A DNA stretch of 64,000 nucleotides from Shouchella oshimensis (GCF_002019765.1 NZ_KV917380.1:3581278-3645277); one strand, 5' to 3'. Shown: positions 9,046 to 17,425, numbered from the stretch's first letter. Program-made: numbers and translations. The notes: generated from the sequence alone by a model not told the origin.

Positions 9046-9620
9046 GTTATTCAAAGAATAAAAAATGGGGAGGTTTTATTATCAGAATTCATCTTGTTGG
9101 TTATCTGATTGTTTTAATGATAACTCTTAGTGGGTGTATCTTTAACGATTCAGCAAAAATAGGAGATTCCTTGGATGATTTTGAAGATTTATATGGTGAA
9201 TATGAATTGAATGAATCACAAAGTTACCCAACTGCATATTTTTCAAGCAATAATTTGCATGTTGCATTTGCAGATTATGATGAGGAATACAGAGCGAGAA
9301 CTATACGTGGTGAAATTACATCTCTCGAATCACTTGAAGAAGCTTTAAACGAAATCAATGAACGCTTTGTACCAAAGGAATATGAATACAAGGGGCCAAA
9401 TTGCAATAATCAAATGGTAGCCGAATTATATGGTGAAAAAACAGACAGCCCAGGCTTTTATTTTGTTGATGAAGATCAGTTAGGGATTGAGGTTACGCTA
9501 AACACGAAGGACGGCAACATTTTAGGAAGGGTGAGTGTTGAAGAAGTAGGGTCTGTGGGAGAGATAAGGTATGATTGTGAAGTAGAAGTGGAAGAATCAA
9601 TTAAAGTTGGTAATTTATAA
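9042..9620 (+). CDS. Putative lipoprotein of unknown function
   Basis: The product has a lipoprotein signal: a hydrophobic segment (about 16-27) ending in LSGC, so the mature protein would be lipidated on that Cys and anchored outside the membrane. The mature part is about 160 acidic residues with no recognised domain. The TTG at 9042 has no good ribosome binding site, whereas GGGGAGG at 9068-9074 lies just ahead of ATT/ATC codons that would give an ideal short signal peptide. The true start is therefore uncertain. Confidence 0.55.
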   Translation: MSYSKNKKWGGFIIRIHLVGYLIVLMITLSGCIFNDSAKIGDSLDDFEDLYGEYELNESQSYPTAYFSSNNLHVAFADYDEEYRARTIRGEITSLESLEEALNEINERFVPKEYEYKGPNCNNQMVAELYGEKTDSPGFYFVDEDQLGIEVTLNTKDGNILGRVSVEEVGSVGEIRYDCEVEVEESIKVGNL

Positions 9621-9746
9621 TAATAGCTTTTTTGAATGTTATGGAGCCTTACCCTATTTTTGATTACAAATTTACGTTTTTTCACCTCATTTAATTACAT
9701 CTTACCTGTTTGATATAATAGGCAAACTATGATATTCTAATGGCAT

Positions 9747-9943
9747 AGGAATAATTAAACACCGATTAGAACCTGTTACGGAACTAAATAGATATTCAAC
9801 AAACTTCTTTATCGACTCTTCTAAAGCAAGATAAAGAAGTCCACTTAAAGCTGCGGAAATGGCTAGTTTCCGACGGCTTTTTTGTTTTTCTTTTTGCCGT
9901 TCCATTCGCTGTTAACGTGTGGGTAAAGGAATAATTAAACACC
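9747..9943 (+). repeat. 17-bp direct repeats 180 bp apart
   Basis: AGGAATAATTAAACACC occurs at 9747-9763 and again at 9927-9943. Between them is a plus-strand terminator-like hairpin (about 9847-9883, GGAAA/TTTCC stem with T-run). The arrangement could be a tandem duplication or the footprint of a small mobile element. No transposase is present. Confidence 0.5.
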
Positions 9944-10124
9944 TCCCTCCTATTAAAATAGGAGAAAGGATCACAAGCCTACTACACTATTAACTATATC
10001 GTGAATGATAGTTTCACACCACCACTAGATCTAAATGAATTTAATTTATTCATTAAAAAACCTAACTGTATAAACGGTGAGGTTTTATATTCAATAATTC
10101 ATGCACTATATATATTTCTTACTT

Positions 10125-10370
10125 CTATTGAAAAAACAATATGCTCCCTGAAATAGCAAATAAAAAAAATACGCTAGCGCCTACTAAGAAATGTTTTCTT
10201 TCTTTTCTTGTCTCTTGTGTAAATGCTACTAAAGCTAAGATGCTAGCAATAACAAAAAAGAATGCAGGCATTGGTACGTTAAAAGGAAAAAGGTTTGTAA
10301 AAAAGGTGAGGGCTGTCATTATACTAAATACGACTAGAAGAATGATTAAAACTCTACTAAGTATTCTCAC
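10125..10370 (-). CDS. Small membrane protein, DUF3953/YczI-like
   Basis: An 81-residue protein with three hydrophobic segments (about 5-24, 33-52 and 62-80) separated by a charged loop QETRKERKH. Size and topology resemble small Bacillus membrane proteins of the YczI (DUF3953) type, but the match is by appearance only. The GTG start is supported by an excellent GAAAGGAGG six bases upstream. Function is unknown. Confidence 0.55.
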   Translation of the reverse strand: MRILSRVLIILLVVFSIMTALTFFTNLFPFNVPMPAFFFVIASILALVAFTQETRKERKHFLVGASVFFLFAISGSILFFQ

Positions 10371-10707
10371 AACTAACCTCCTTTCTAAAAAGGATCAGTG
10401 CTAAGAATAACATTAAAAACAACCAAATCTAATTAAAGTAATCCCTACTTTTCTTTTAACTCTGTTGCTGGTGTTTTAGTTGCAGGACCAAAATCTCCAT
10501 CAACATCAATTAAATGCCCTCAACTTCGTTTAATCCTTTTTGTTATGAACGGGTGACACTAGAAACGTTCGTTCGACCAGCACCACGATTTATTGAGCGT
10601 ACTTTTAAAGCCTTATCTAGGTATCGAGTGTTACCTTCTGCCTCATGTTTTATTTTGCGACTATTGGGAATCCATCGTATAAGGTCACAAATGGAAGGGT
10701 GTTCCAG
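10371..10707. other. Intergenic stretch with a peptidoglycan-binding relic
   Basis: On the minus strand, 10445 to about 10515 encodes IDVDGDFGPATKTPA followed by a stop. This closely matches the core of the PG_binding_1 domain found at the end of amidases and phage lysins. No start, signal or enzyme domain remains, so it is a degraded tail of a lost wall-hydrolase gene. Nothing else is recognisable here. Confidence 0.45.
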
Positions 10708-10908
10708 ATGAACGCTGGTGTGAAAATCACCGTATTGCTTGTTGCATTTGCTATTGTATTTACCGGTGTTGGTTTTCTAGTTTCTGATGAGTATACAGTT
10801 GGAAACGTTATGGCTTATACCGTTATTGGGATTGGTGTTGGTGTCCTTTTCGTTTTATTGCGTTTAGCCGTTGACAAAAACAGAGGTAAGAAATTTTTAG
10901 AGAAATAA
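10708..10908 (+). CDS. Small two-segment membrane protein
   Basis: A 66-residue protein with two membrane segments (about 5-24 and 32-54) and a basic C-terminal tail (VDKNRGKK), so the tail is probably cytoplasmic. I use the ATG at 10708, preceded by GGAAGGG; a longer frame from 10645 has no signal. It is followed by a strong terminator, so it is probably a monocistronic gene. The family is not recognised. Confidence 0.5.
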   Translation: MNAGVKITVLLVAFAIVFTGVGFLVSDEYTVGNVMAYTVIGIGVGVLFVLLRLAVDKNRGKKFLEK

Positions 10909-10924
10909 ATGAGTACGATTGATA

Positions 10925-10947
10925 CCAACCGATTGGTTGGTTTTTTT
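10925..10947 (+). terminator. Intrinsic terminator
   Basis: Perfect 6-bp stem CCAACC/GGTTGG with a GATT loop followed by seven T residues, 17 bases after the stop of the small membrane gene at 10708-10908. Confidence 0.85.
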
Positions 10948-11020
10948 CCGTATTCAATACACTTTACCGTCTTTACGCTATAAAATTGACGCGGATGGAT
11001 TAGTGCTATCCTCCATTGGT

Positions 11021-11050
11021 AAAAGCAAAGGCAGATGCTTCTGCCTTTGC
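11021..11050 (-). terminator. Intrinsic terminator of blaR1-blaI
   Basis: Perfect 10-bp stem GCAAAGGCAG/CTGCCTTTGC, loop of six, with TTTTACC following on the minus strand. It lies 10 bases after the blaI stop. Confidence 0.8.
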
Positions 11051-11060
11051 AGCTCTTTCT

Positions 11061-11438
11061 TTAATCTAGCTTTTCATCAAGCAAGGACCGAAGCTCCTGT
11101 AGATCTTCTTTTGTGAGGGTTTCGTCTTCAATGAATTGTAGCATCATCGACTTTGTTGTGCCGTCATGAACACGTTTAATAAACGAATTGGTTTCTGCCC
11201 GCTTACACTCATCTTCTGAAAAGAGTGGCGTAAACGTGTAAATCCGCTCATCCCGATTCACTTTGATAATCTCTTTTTTGGTTAAACGGTCAAGATGCGT
11301 GCGGATTGTTTTGGGCTTCCAGTCAACGAGCGCCTTGAGCTCTGTCACGACTTGACGTGCACTTTTCGGCGGATTTTTCCAGAGTACCTTCATCACTTCC
11401 CACTCTGCATCTGAAATGCTCGGCATGGTTTTACTCAT
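11061..11438 (-). CDS. blaI: BlaI/MecI-family beta-lactamase repressor
   Basis: A 125-residue winged-helix repressor. The N-terminal domain (about 6-75) carries ISDAEWEVMKVLW and the recognition-helix region WKPKTIRTHLDRL; the C-terminal part is the dimerisation helix. In this family the repressor sits on dyads of the TACA-N2-TGTA type and is cleaved when BlaR1 senses a beta-lactam. Two such dyads lie on the bla promoter at 13261-13290. The gene follows blaR1 directly: the ATG abuts the blaR1 stop and uses GGAG inside the end of blaR1, so the two are co-translated. Confidence 0.92.
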   Translation of the reverse strand: MSKTMPSISDAEWEVMKVLWKNPPKSARQVVTELKALVDWKPKTIRTHLDRLTKKEIIKVNRDERIYTFTPLFSEDECKRAETNSFIKRVHDGTTKSMMLQFIEDETLTKEDLQELRSLLDEKLD

Positions 11439-13187
11439 TTACTCCAATCCCCCTGTTAGAATTCCTTTATCTACTAAAATGGCTCGGGTTATATCAGCCG
11501 CACTTTGTCCCGTGGCCTCTTCATCACCAGCTAGATGCGTGGCAAAAAACAGCGTATCGTCTGTCGTTTCCACAAAACCCACAAACCAACCGTTCACAGC
11601 CCGTTCATTCACCACACCAGTCCCTGTTTTGCCATAAAATGCGGTTTCACCCGTTTGCTCAAGCAAGAGCGCGTCTTTAACCGCCGTGACTGATTTCGCT
11701 TGAAACGGAAGTTCGTTGCTATACAACCGATGTAGCAAATCAACTTGCTCAACTGGAGAAATGGTTAGCGAAGATTCGAGCCAAACTGGCGTCGGTCCCT
11801 CAATCGATTTGTTGCCGTAATTCAACTCGTTGATATAAGTCATCATCTGGTTAAGTGACATGTCTGCTTCTATTTTTTCGAAATACCAGTTAACCGAATA
11901 CTGCATCGCGCTATTGAGGGTTTGTTGCTGGTTCCATTCAGGGTAATCGTGTGCTGTCCCGTCCCAAGCGAGGACGGTATCTGGCTGAACAATACCTTCT
12001 TCAAGCCCGATCAAGGCACTATAAATTTTAAACGTGGAGTTCGGTGAATAGCGTTGCTCACTTCCGGCTCGATTATGAATGAAATAATGATTCTCTTTAG
12101 CGCTGTAGAGCACAAAGCTTCCATCATGATCAGCAAAAAAGGAAGACAGCTCATCATAGCTGGCATTTGACTGATCAAATGAATACCTTTGCTCCTCTGC
12201 CGCTCCTAAAGCAAGCCATGGCGTCTGCAGGACAATGAACAACACTACGAGCGTGTAAATAAGACTGCCTTTGACCGTATCTTTTTTAGAAGAACTGCGG
12301 TAGTGAATAAGAGAATAAATGCGTGTCTCAATCTGTTTCTTCGTCCCACCAACACCGAGTTCAAGCGACGAATGGGATTGTTTTTTCTCAATGAACTGAA
12401 GCAGCGTCCTCCCGTAGGCTTTGCGCTCGCGCATGCCGATTGTTTCAATAACAGCTGCGTCACAGGCAAGCTCTCGGTCCATTACCATCTTTTTTCGTGC
12501 GAGCCAGACGAGCGGGTGAAACCAATAAACGATTTGAAATAAGAGCGCGGTCGCATTTATCCGAGGATGGTGCAGCTGATGATGCTTTAGTTCATGCAGG
12601 AACATGTAACGAATCTCATCGGTAGAAAAAAGATTATACAAATCTTCCGGAACAAGGAGATAAGGACGGAGAATTCCGCATGTTACGGGTGACTCGATTG
12701 AGTCTGACTCCAATAGGCGTGGTTTCTTTTTAAGCCCTAGCTCCTTAACACAGGCGTCATAAGCGATCGTTAACCGAGAGTCCTTTACAGCTCTCGCCCT
12801 AGCAATTATTGTTTTTAGCTTAAAGAGGGATTGGAAAATAAGACACAACCCAAATCCGATTCCTCCAAGCCAAACCACGAATAAACCAGACTCAAGCCAG
12901 CCTAAATCAAACCTAGTAACAGACACGCTAAAGTCAGAAATCGTCATGTTTGTTGCTTCTGTCAGTTGCGCTCCTCCAGGAAGTTGAGGACGTTGCTCTA
13001 CTCCCCTCGTCTCTCCAGCAAAAAACGGAACGGCTTGAAGGGGGAGAAATGGGAGCAAAAGTACTACAAAGAGAAGAGACCAGAAACGATCCAACCAAAT
13101 GGCCGGTAGTCGCACTAGTTTCATACCCTGACGAACGAGAAAAAGTGCGCTAATGAGCAACGTTAGCACTAGAAGTGTCACAAGCAT
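11439..13187 (-). CDS. blaR1: BlaR1-type beta-lactam sensor metallopeptidase
   Basis: A 582-residue membrane sensor-transducer. The N-terminal half holds membrane segments (about 2-20, 35-55 and 103-125, and one near 310-330) and an M56 zinc peptidase with the HEXXH-type motif FLHELKHHQ near 200. The extracellular C-terminal domain is a penicillin-binding sensor with the acylated serine in STFK, a YSVNW (SxN-like) motif and KTGTG. Binding of a beta-lactam is known in this family to activate the cytoplasmic protease and inactivate BlaI. All key residues are present. It is divergent from the beta-lactamase gene and co-operonic with blaI. Confidence 0.92.
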   Translation of the reverse strand: MLVTLLVLTLLISALFLVRQGMKLVRLPAIWLDRFWSLLFVVLLLPFLPLQAVPFFAGETRGVEQRPQLPGGAQLTEATNMTISDFSVSVTRFDLGWLESGLFVVWLGGIGFGLCLIFQSLFKLKTIIARARAVKDSRLTIAYDACVKELGLKKKPRLLESDSIESPVTCGILRPYLLVPEDLYNLFSTDEIRYMFLHELKHHQLHHPRINATALLFQIVYWFHPLVWLARKKMVMDRELACDAAVIETIGMRERKAYGRTLLQFIEKKQSHSSLELGVGGTKKQIETRIYSLIHYRSSSKKDTVKGSLIYTLVVLFIVLQTPWLALGAAEEQRYSFDQSNASYDELSSFFADHDGSFVLYSAKENHYFIHNRAGSEQRYSPNSTFKIYSALIGLEEGIVQPDTVLAWDGTAHDYPEWNQQQTLNSAMQYSVNWYFEKIEADMSLNQMMTYINELNYGNKSIEGPTPVWLESSLTISPVEQVDLLHRLYSNELPFQAKSVTAVKDALLLEQTGETAFYGKTGTGVVNERAVNGWFVGFVETTDDTLFFATHLAGDEEATGQSAADITRAILVDKGILTGGLE

Positions 13188-13247
13188 TCGTTATACGCTC
13201 CTCCACTTGTTTCGTTTTTCGTTTATCATAACACGAATAAAAATCGT

Positions 13248-13290
13248 TTGACAGAATTAGATTACATTTGTAATATTGACTACAGTTGTA
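13248..13290 (+). promoter_or_regulatory. bla promoter with two BlaI operators
   Basis: A near-consensus promoter reads TTGACA (13248-13253), a 17-base spacer, then TAATAT (13271-13276). Operator 1 is the perfect palindrome ATTACATTTGTAAT (13261-13274), covering the spacer and -10. Operator 2 is TACAGTTGTA (13281-13290), covering the transcription start. Both match the TACA-N2-TGTA BlaI/MecI dyad, so repressor would directly block polymerase; it probably also reduces the divergent blaR1-blaI transcript. Confidence 0.85.
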
Positions 13291-13317
13291 ATCTTAATAA
13301 CGAAAGGTTGATTGACA

Positions 13318-14220
13318 TTGAAGAGATATGGAGCCATTTTTACATTAACCGTATTAGCTGCCTGCGGAACACCTGAGACAACCGAGCAACAGCAACCAGA
13401 TGATGAGAACAGTGCAGCAATATTTTCCGTGCTTGAAGACCACTATGATGCACGCTTAGGCGTGTATGCACTTGATACGGGTAATGGACAGACCATCGCA
13501 TACAACGAGGATGAACGCTTTGCCTATGCTTCGACCCACAAAGCGTTGGCGGTTGGCGTGCTGTTACAGCAGCTTTCCCTTGATGAGTTAGACACACAGA
13601 TTCTGTTTTCCGAAGCTGACCTTGTTACATATAGTCCGATTACCGAGCAACATGTGGAGACGGGTATGAGTCTACACGAAATAAGCGATGCCTCGATTCG
13701 CTACAGCGACAATACAGCGGCTAATCTTATTTTCAATGAAATTGGCGGTCCATCAGGGTTTAAAGAGGCACTCCGAGAAATCGGAGATGAAGTGACGGAA
13801 CCAGAACGAATGGAGACGGAACTAAATGATGTTAAACCTGGAGAAACACGCGATACAAGCACAGCTAAGGCTCTTGCGGAAAGCCTCTATGCCTTTTCAC
13901 TTGGAGATGCACTTGACGAAGAAAAACAAACGCTGTTAAACGACTGGCTGATCCATAACACCACAGGCGACGCACTCATCCGTTCCGGTGTTCCTGAAGG
14001 TTGGCTTGTCGGCGATAAAACCGGCTCTGCTTCCTACGGAACACGAAACGACATCGGCATTATTTGGCCACCAGATGAAGATCCAATTGTAATCGCTGTG
14101 TTATCAAGCAAGGAACAAGCAGATGCTGAGTCCGATGATGCGCTAATTGCCGACGCGACTGAAGCTGCATTGCGCATGCTGATGGACGATTTTGAGTATG
14201 GAGCAAGCCAGACGCCTTAA
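13318..14220 (+). CDS. Class A beta-lactamase, lipoprotein form
   Basis: A serine beta-lactamase that hydrolyses the beta-lactam ring. Class A hallmarks are all visible: STHK (catalytic Ser and Lys), SDN (YSDNTAAN), the omega-loop glutamate in EPERMETELN, and KTG in GDKTGSASYGT. The N-terminus is a lipoprotein signal ending LAAC, so the enzyme is probably membrane-anchored outside the cell. AAAGG at 13303-13307 fits the TTG at 13318 best (10-base spacing); another TTG at 13312 is in frame. Expression is controlled by the BlaI operators just upstream. The substrate range cannot be inferred. Confidence 0.92.
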   Translation: MKRYGAIFTLTVLAACGTPETTEQQQPDDENSAAIFSVLEDHYDARLGVYALDTGNGQTIAYNEDERFAYASTHKALAVGVLLQQLSLDELDTQILFSEADLVTYSPITEQHVETGMSLHEISDASIRYSDNTAANLIFNEIGGPSGFKEALREIGDEVTEPERMETELNDVKPGETRDTSTAKALAESLYAFSLGDALDEEKQTLLNDWLIHNTTGDALIRSGVPEGWLVGDKTGSASYGTRNDIGIIWPPDEDPIVIAVLSSKEQADAESDDALIADATEAALRMLMDDFEYGASQTP

Positions 14221-14303
14221 GAGTAGCTTAACTTGTTTGTTGTTCAGCGGACCAGTCCTACACTGCTTTTAAATGGACGAGAAGACGTTAAATTATTGAG
14301 AAA

Positions 14304-14329
14304 ACACGCCTGTTGATGGCGTGTTTTTT
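14304..14329 (+). terminator. Intrinsic terminator of bla
   Basis: Perfect 7-bp stem ACACGCC/GGCGTGT, 7-base loop, then a T-run, 84 bases after the beta-lactamase stop. Confidence 0.8.
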
Positions 14330-14501
14330 CAAGACTGTATTTTCCCAAAAGGTACTTCATAAGAATGAGCCATTATGCTTGTCTAAAGAACGACCACTTT
14401 TGTTTGATAATGAAAGATATCCCTACTTAGTTCACTTAATTTACCTTAAGATACTCTTTCGCTACCCAGTACGATTTCTGGCATCCAAAGCTTTGCGTTT
14501 C

Positions 14502-15743
14502 TTAACGTATATAGGACAGCTGTCTTTTTTCTAATGCATCTTCAAGCCACCTTGGATGCATCAGCAAAAGATCATCAGGTAACTGATTGCAATCAAAGTA
14601 ACGCACATCTAATGTTTCTTCATTTTCCTTAATTAAATTCCCTCCCACAACTTCACATTCAAAACAATTTGTAATAAAGTGACTCACCTTTCCGTTGGGG
14701 TATTCAAAGATTTGTGAAGCTGGGTCAGAATAAACACCAATTAATCGATTCACTTTAACTTGTAAACCTGTTTCTTCCCTAATTTCTCTAATGATCGCCT
14801 CTTCGACAGTTTCTCCTGGTTCGACATGACCTGAAGGAATCCCCCATAAACCGTTATCGGCACGCTTCATGAGGAGAACGCGCTGCTTCTTATCAAAAAT
14901 AATGCCCGCTACTCCCGCTTTTATATGATCTGGCCAAGAAAAGGAAGGAGAAATCCAATGCTTTATTTCAATCTTACGATCAAATAAACTTTTTAAATTC
15001 GGTATCGTCACATCAGGATTTCGAAAATCTCTAGCAGACGGAAATTTAGTTGTCTCTTGATCTGAAATTAAAATGGTTGGTATTCCTGACTGATGTGCTC
15101 CTAACACGTCAGTATATGGATTATCACCAACCATTACTATTCTATCGGATGAAGAGAAATCGGCCATCGCTTTTTCAAACATATAAGGGTATGGTTTCCC
15201 TACAATGATAGGCCTCTTCTCTGTTGATACGCGAATGGCTTCTACCATAGCTCCAACTGCAGGTAACGGACCTTCCGGAGTCGGATAGGTTCTATCTGGA
15301 TTGGTCGCAACAAATGTTGCACCTTTATGAATGCACCGCGCTGCTAATTGGATGTCATGAAAAGACACATCACCATCCCACCCGACAACAACGGCATCAA
15401 CGGTATCTTGGACGTCAATCGTAATACCAACCTGTTGACACTCCCATTTTAAATGTTCATCGCCTAAAACAAGTGCCGTTCTAATCTTTTCTTTCTGTAA
15501 ATATTGCGCAGTCGCCCAACCTGATGTAATCACTTCTTCGACACTTGCCTCTATTCCTAAACGATTTAACCGACTTACTGTTTTTTTTCGTGTTGTACAG
15601 GGATCATTTGTTAGAAAACGAATCATCTTTCGATCCTGCCGAAGACGTTCCAGTGTTTCTACTGCTTCTGGAAGTGGTTCGGACCCTATATATATCACTC
15701 CATCTAAATCAAAGAAAAATACATCAAATTCATCAACAATCAT
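14502..15743 (-). CDS. HAD-IIA phosphatase fused to a Nudix hydrolase
   Basis: A 413-residue two-enzyme fusion. Residues about 1-255 are a HAD subclass IIA phosphatase of the NagD/nitrophenyl-phosphatase type: nucleophile motif FFFDLDGVIYIG, FLTND (motif II), the conserved Lys in IVGKPYP, and GDNPYTDVLGA (motif IV). Residues about 270-400 are a Nudix domain with an intact Nudix box (GHVEPGETVEEA, then REIREETGL). Together they could strip a pyrophosphate compound to monophosphate and then remove the phosphate. It lies downstream of a TPP riboswitch and terminator, so I infer a role with thiamine diphosphate or a damaged or analogue form of it. AAAGGAGAGG precedes the ATG. Confidence 0.88.
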   Translation of the reverse strand: MIVDEFDVFFFDLDGVIYIGSEPLPEAVETLERLRQDRKMIRFLTNDPCTTRKKTVSRLNRLGIEASVEEVITSGWATAQYLQKEKIRTALVLGDEHLKWECQQVGITIDVQDTVDAVVVGWDGDVSFHDIQLAARCIHKGATFVATNPDRTYPTPEGPLPAVGAMVEAIRVSTEKRPIIVGKPYPYMFEKAMADFSSSDRIVMVGDNPYTDVLGAHQSGIPTILISDQETTKFPSARDFRNPDVTIPNLKSLFDRKIEIKHWISPSFSWPDHIKAGVAGIIFDKKQRVLLMKRADNGLWGIPSGHVEPGETVEEAIIREIREETGLQVKVNRLIGVYSDPASQIFEYPNGKVSHFITNCFECEVVGGNLIKENEETLDVRYFDCNQLPDDLLLMHPRWLEDALEKRQLSYIR

Positions 15744-15781
15744 ACGATCCTCTCCTTTGAACAGCTAAAAAACCTCACGAT

Positions 15782-15874
15782 TTACTCTTGTGCTGGTTTT
15801 ATTGATCGATACAGAACGAAGGGAGGGGAGTCCCATTCATTTTTCCATTGGTTACATTTTTCACCTTGACTCAT
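15782..15874 (-). CDS. Short 30-residue ORF between TPP riboswitch and HAD-Nudix gene
   Basis: The ORF begins after a good AGGAGGAGTGATAAGGA ribosome site and ends in KPAQE. It has two Trp and one Cys and no signal peptide. It may be a small regulatory or coupled leader ORF, or the residue of a deleted thiamine gene once controlled by the riboswitch. No family is recognised. Confidence 0.35.
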   Translation of the reverse strand: MSQGEKCNQWKNEWDSPPFVLYRSIKPAQE

Positions 15875-15900
15875 TCCTTATCACTCCTCCTATAAAATGA

Positions 15901-15930
15901 AAAACCACTTCCAGATTTGGAAGTGGTTTT
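15901..15930 (-). terminator. Riboswitch-controlled intrinsic terminator
   Basis: Perfect 12-bp stem AAAACCACTTCC/GGAAGTGGTTTT with a 6-base loop and T-rich end. It lies between the TPP aptamer and the coding region. The GGAAGTG at the 3' end of the aptamer repeats the terminator's own right arm and could pair with its CACTTCC left arm, giving the usual mutually exclusive antiterminator. Confidence 0.85.
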
Positions 15931-15967
15931 TTGTTAACAAATAATAGCATTCAAAAAATTTTGATGC

Positions 15968-16066
15968 TCAACACTTCCCTCCGCTGGTATAAACCAGATC
16001 AGGTTCAAAGAGTTAAAGACTTTTAGCCTTTTCTCAGCTTTTAACACAAAAGCACCCCTAGTAATA
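15968..16066 (-). ncRNA. TPP (THI-box) riboswitch aptamer
   Basis: Read on the minus strand the conserved THI-box blocks appear in order: ACTAGGGGTGC, AAGCTGAGA followed by AAAGGC, then TTTGAACCTGATCTGG, then ACCAGCGGAGGGAAGTGTT. All bases of the pyrimidine and pyrophosphate sensor arms that I know are present. Ligand binding normally closes P1 and lets the downstream terminator form, shutting off the gene when thiamine diphosphate is plentiful. Confidence 0.95.
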
Positions 16067-16352
16067 GTTATTCTATTGTATAAAAAATTAATAATATTCA
16101 CTTTCATCTAAAGAGTAACATAAATAAATTGAAGAATCTACGAATTTTGAAATCCAATCGCGTATTTTTTGTTAAAATAATACATTTAATCCCCCAATGC
16201 ATCTCCCCTCTCTCACTCATTATTCACAAACGGAAATAAACAGCCCACATAATAACTGCACCAATCAATATCAATCCATTCTAAATAACTTCTATTTGTT
16301 CGATACAGTCCACCTACCTCATATTTTGTTTTGACTCGTTCTTTTCACAGAT

Positions 16353-16386
16353 AAAAAGACATCCAGCGTGTGCTGAATGTCTTTTT
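16353..16386. terminator. Intrinsic terminator after aldo/keto reductase gene
   Basis: Hairpin AAAAAGACAT...ATGTCTTTTT with an inner CAGC/GCTG stem and one mismatch, adjoining the stop of the minus-strand reductase. T-runs occur on both strands. The roughly 285 bases between it and the TPP riboswitch contain no gene that I can see. Confidence 0.75.
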
Positions 16387-16389
16387 CCT

Positions 16390-17376
16390 TTACAACGGCA
16401 ATGGTGCAACCGCTGAAATGAGTTGTTTTTCAATTAACTCCTGCCAGAATGCTTCTGGGATCGTCTCTTGTAACGCGTCGAGGTCTTCCTTAATGCGATC
16501 AGGTCGCGTTGATCCCGGAATAACCGCAGCGACAGCTGGATGCGCTGATGAGAACTGGAGCGCTGCTGCTTTTAGGCTGACGCCGTGAGACTTTGCTACT
16601 TCTGTTAGTTTGTTTATTTTTATTTGAACGTCTCCTGGGATCTCCCCGTAGTTATAGTGATCTCCACCAAGAAGGGCGCCCGAGCTATACGGTGCACCTA
16701 CCACAATAGCTGAATTTGATTGCTCGACTTCAGGCATCATTCGGCGCAATGTGTCTTCATGATCGAGAAGGGTATATTGGGTTGCTTGTAGACTAATAGT
16801 TGGATGCACTTGTTCAAGTTGAAGAGCAAGCTCAATTGGGATGGTTGTGTTTACACCGAGACCCCAACCTTTTATGACACCTTGTTTCTTTAAGTCGTCA
16901 AGAACAAGGAATGCACCTGTTCGTGCTTCTTCAAATTTGGCAATCCATTCGTCCCCGAGAAAATCAGGTGACAAATCGTGCACGAAAACATAATCCAAAC
17001 GATTTGTTTGCAGTCTTTCCAAGCTTTGATCAATGGAAGTATGCGTAGCCTCTGCCGAATAGTCGGTTGTGATTTTGTTCGTTCGACCATTCGTAAAGAG
17101 ACCTTCTTTTTCCTCTGTTTCATCTTCTATGACGCGACCGATCTTTGTGCTTAGAACATAGTCATCTCGGTTTTGCTTGGAGAGAAACTTCCCTAACCGA
17201 AGCTCGGCCAGACCTGCCCCGTAAAATGGTGCGGTGTCATAATAACGAATGCCTGCTTTCCAGGCTGCTTCAATTGTCGCTTGGGCTTCTTCTTCTGGCA
17301 CTTCCCGGAACATATTGCCTAGGGGTGCTGTACCAAGTCCTATTTTTTGAGTCAGTAATTCGTTAATGTGATCCAT
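16390..17376 (-). CDS. Aldo/keto reductase family oxidoreductase
   Basis: A 328-residue NAD(P)H-dependent carbonyl reductase or aldose dehydrogenase with a TIM-barrel fold. The catalytic tetrad can be assigned: Asp in YYDTAPFYG, Tyr in the same motif, Lys in VLSTKIGR, and His in YVFVHDLS. GLGTAPLGN at the N-terminus and the C-terminal AAVIPGSTRPDRI cofactor loop are typical. The overall pattern is closest to the D-threo-aldose (L-fucose) dehydrogenase and pyridoxal dehydrogenase group. Substrate is unknown. It is a single-gene unit with its own terminator. Confidence 0.88.
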   Translation of the reverse strand: MDHINELLTQKIGLGTAPLGNMFREVPEEEAQATIEAAWKAGIRYYDTAPFYGAGLAELRLGKFLSKQNRDDYVLSTKIGRVIEDETEEKEGLFTNGRTNKITTDYSAEATHTSIDQSLERLQTNRLDYVFVHDLSPDFLGDEWIAKFEEARTGAFLVLDDLKKQGVIKGWGLGVNTTIPIELALQLEQVHPTISLQATQYTLLDHEDTLRRMMPEVEQSNSAIVVGAPYSSGALLGGDHYNYGEIPGDVQIKINKLTEVAKSHGVSLKAAALQFSSAHPAVAAVIPGSTRPDRIKEDLDALQETIPEAFWQELIEKQLISAVAPLPL

Positions 17377-17425
17377 ATGTCATTCTCCTCCGTTTCATTC
17401 ATATGCATCTTTTACCGTTCATCTG

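Noticed and set aside
9702..9905. 67-codon minus-strand ORF starting MERQKEKQKSRRKLA
   Set aside because: It has a plausible membrane stretch but no ribosome binding site, overlaps a plus-strand terminator hairpin and spans one of the 17-bp repeats; coding is not supported.
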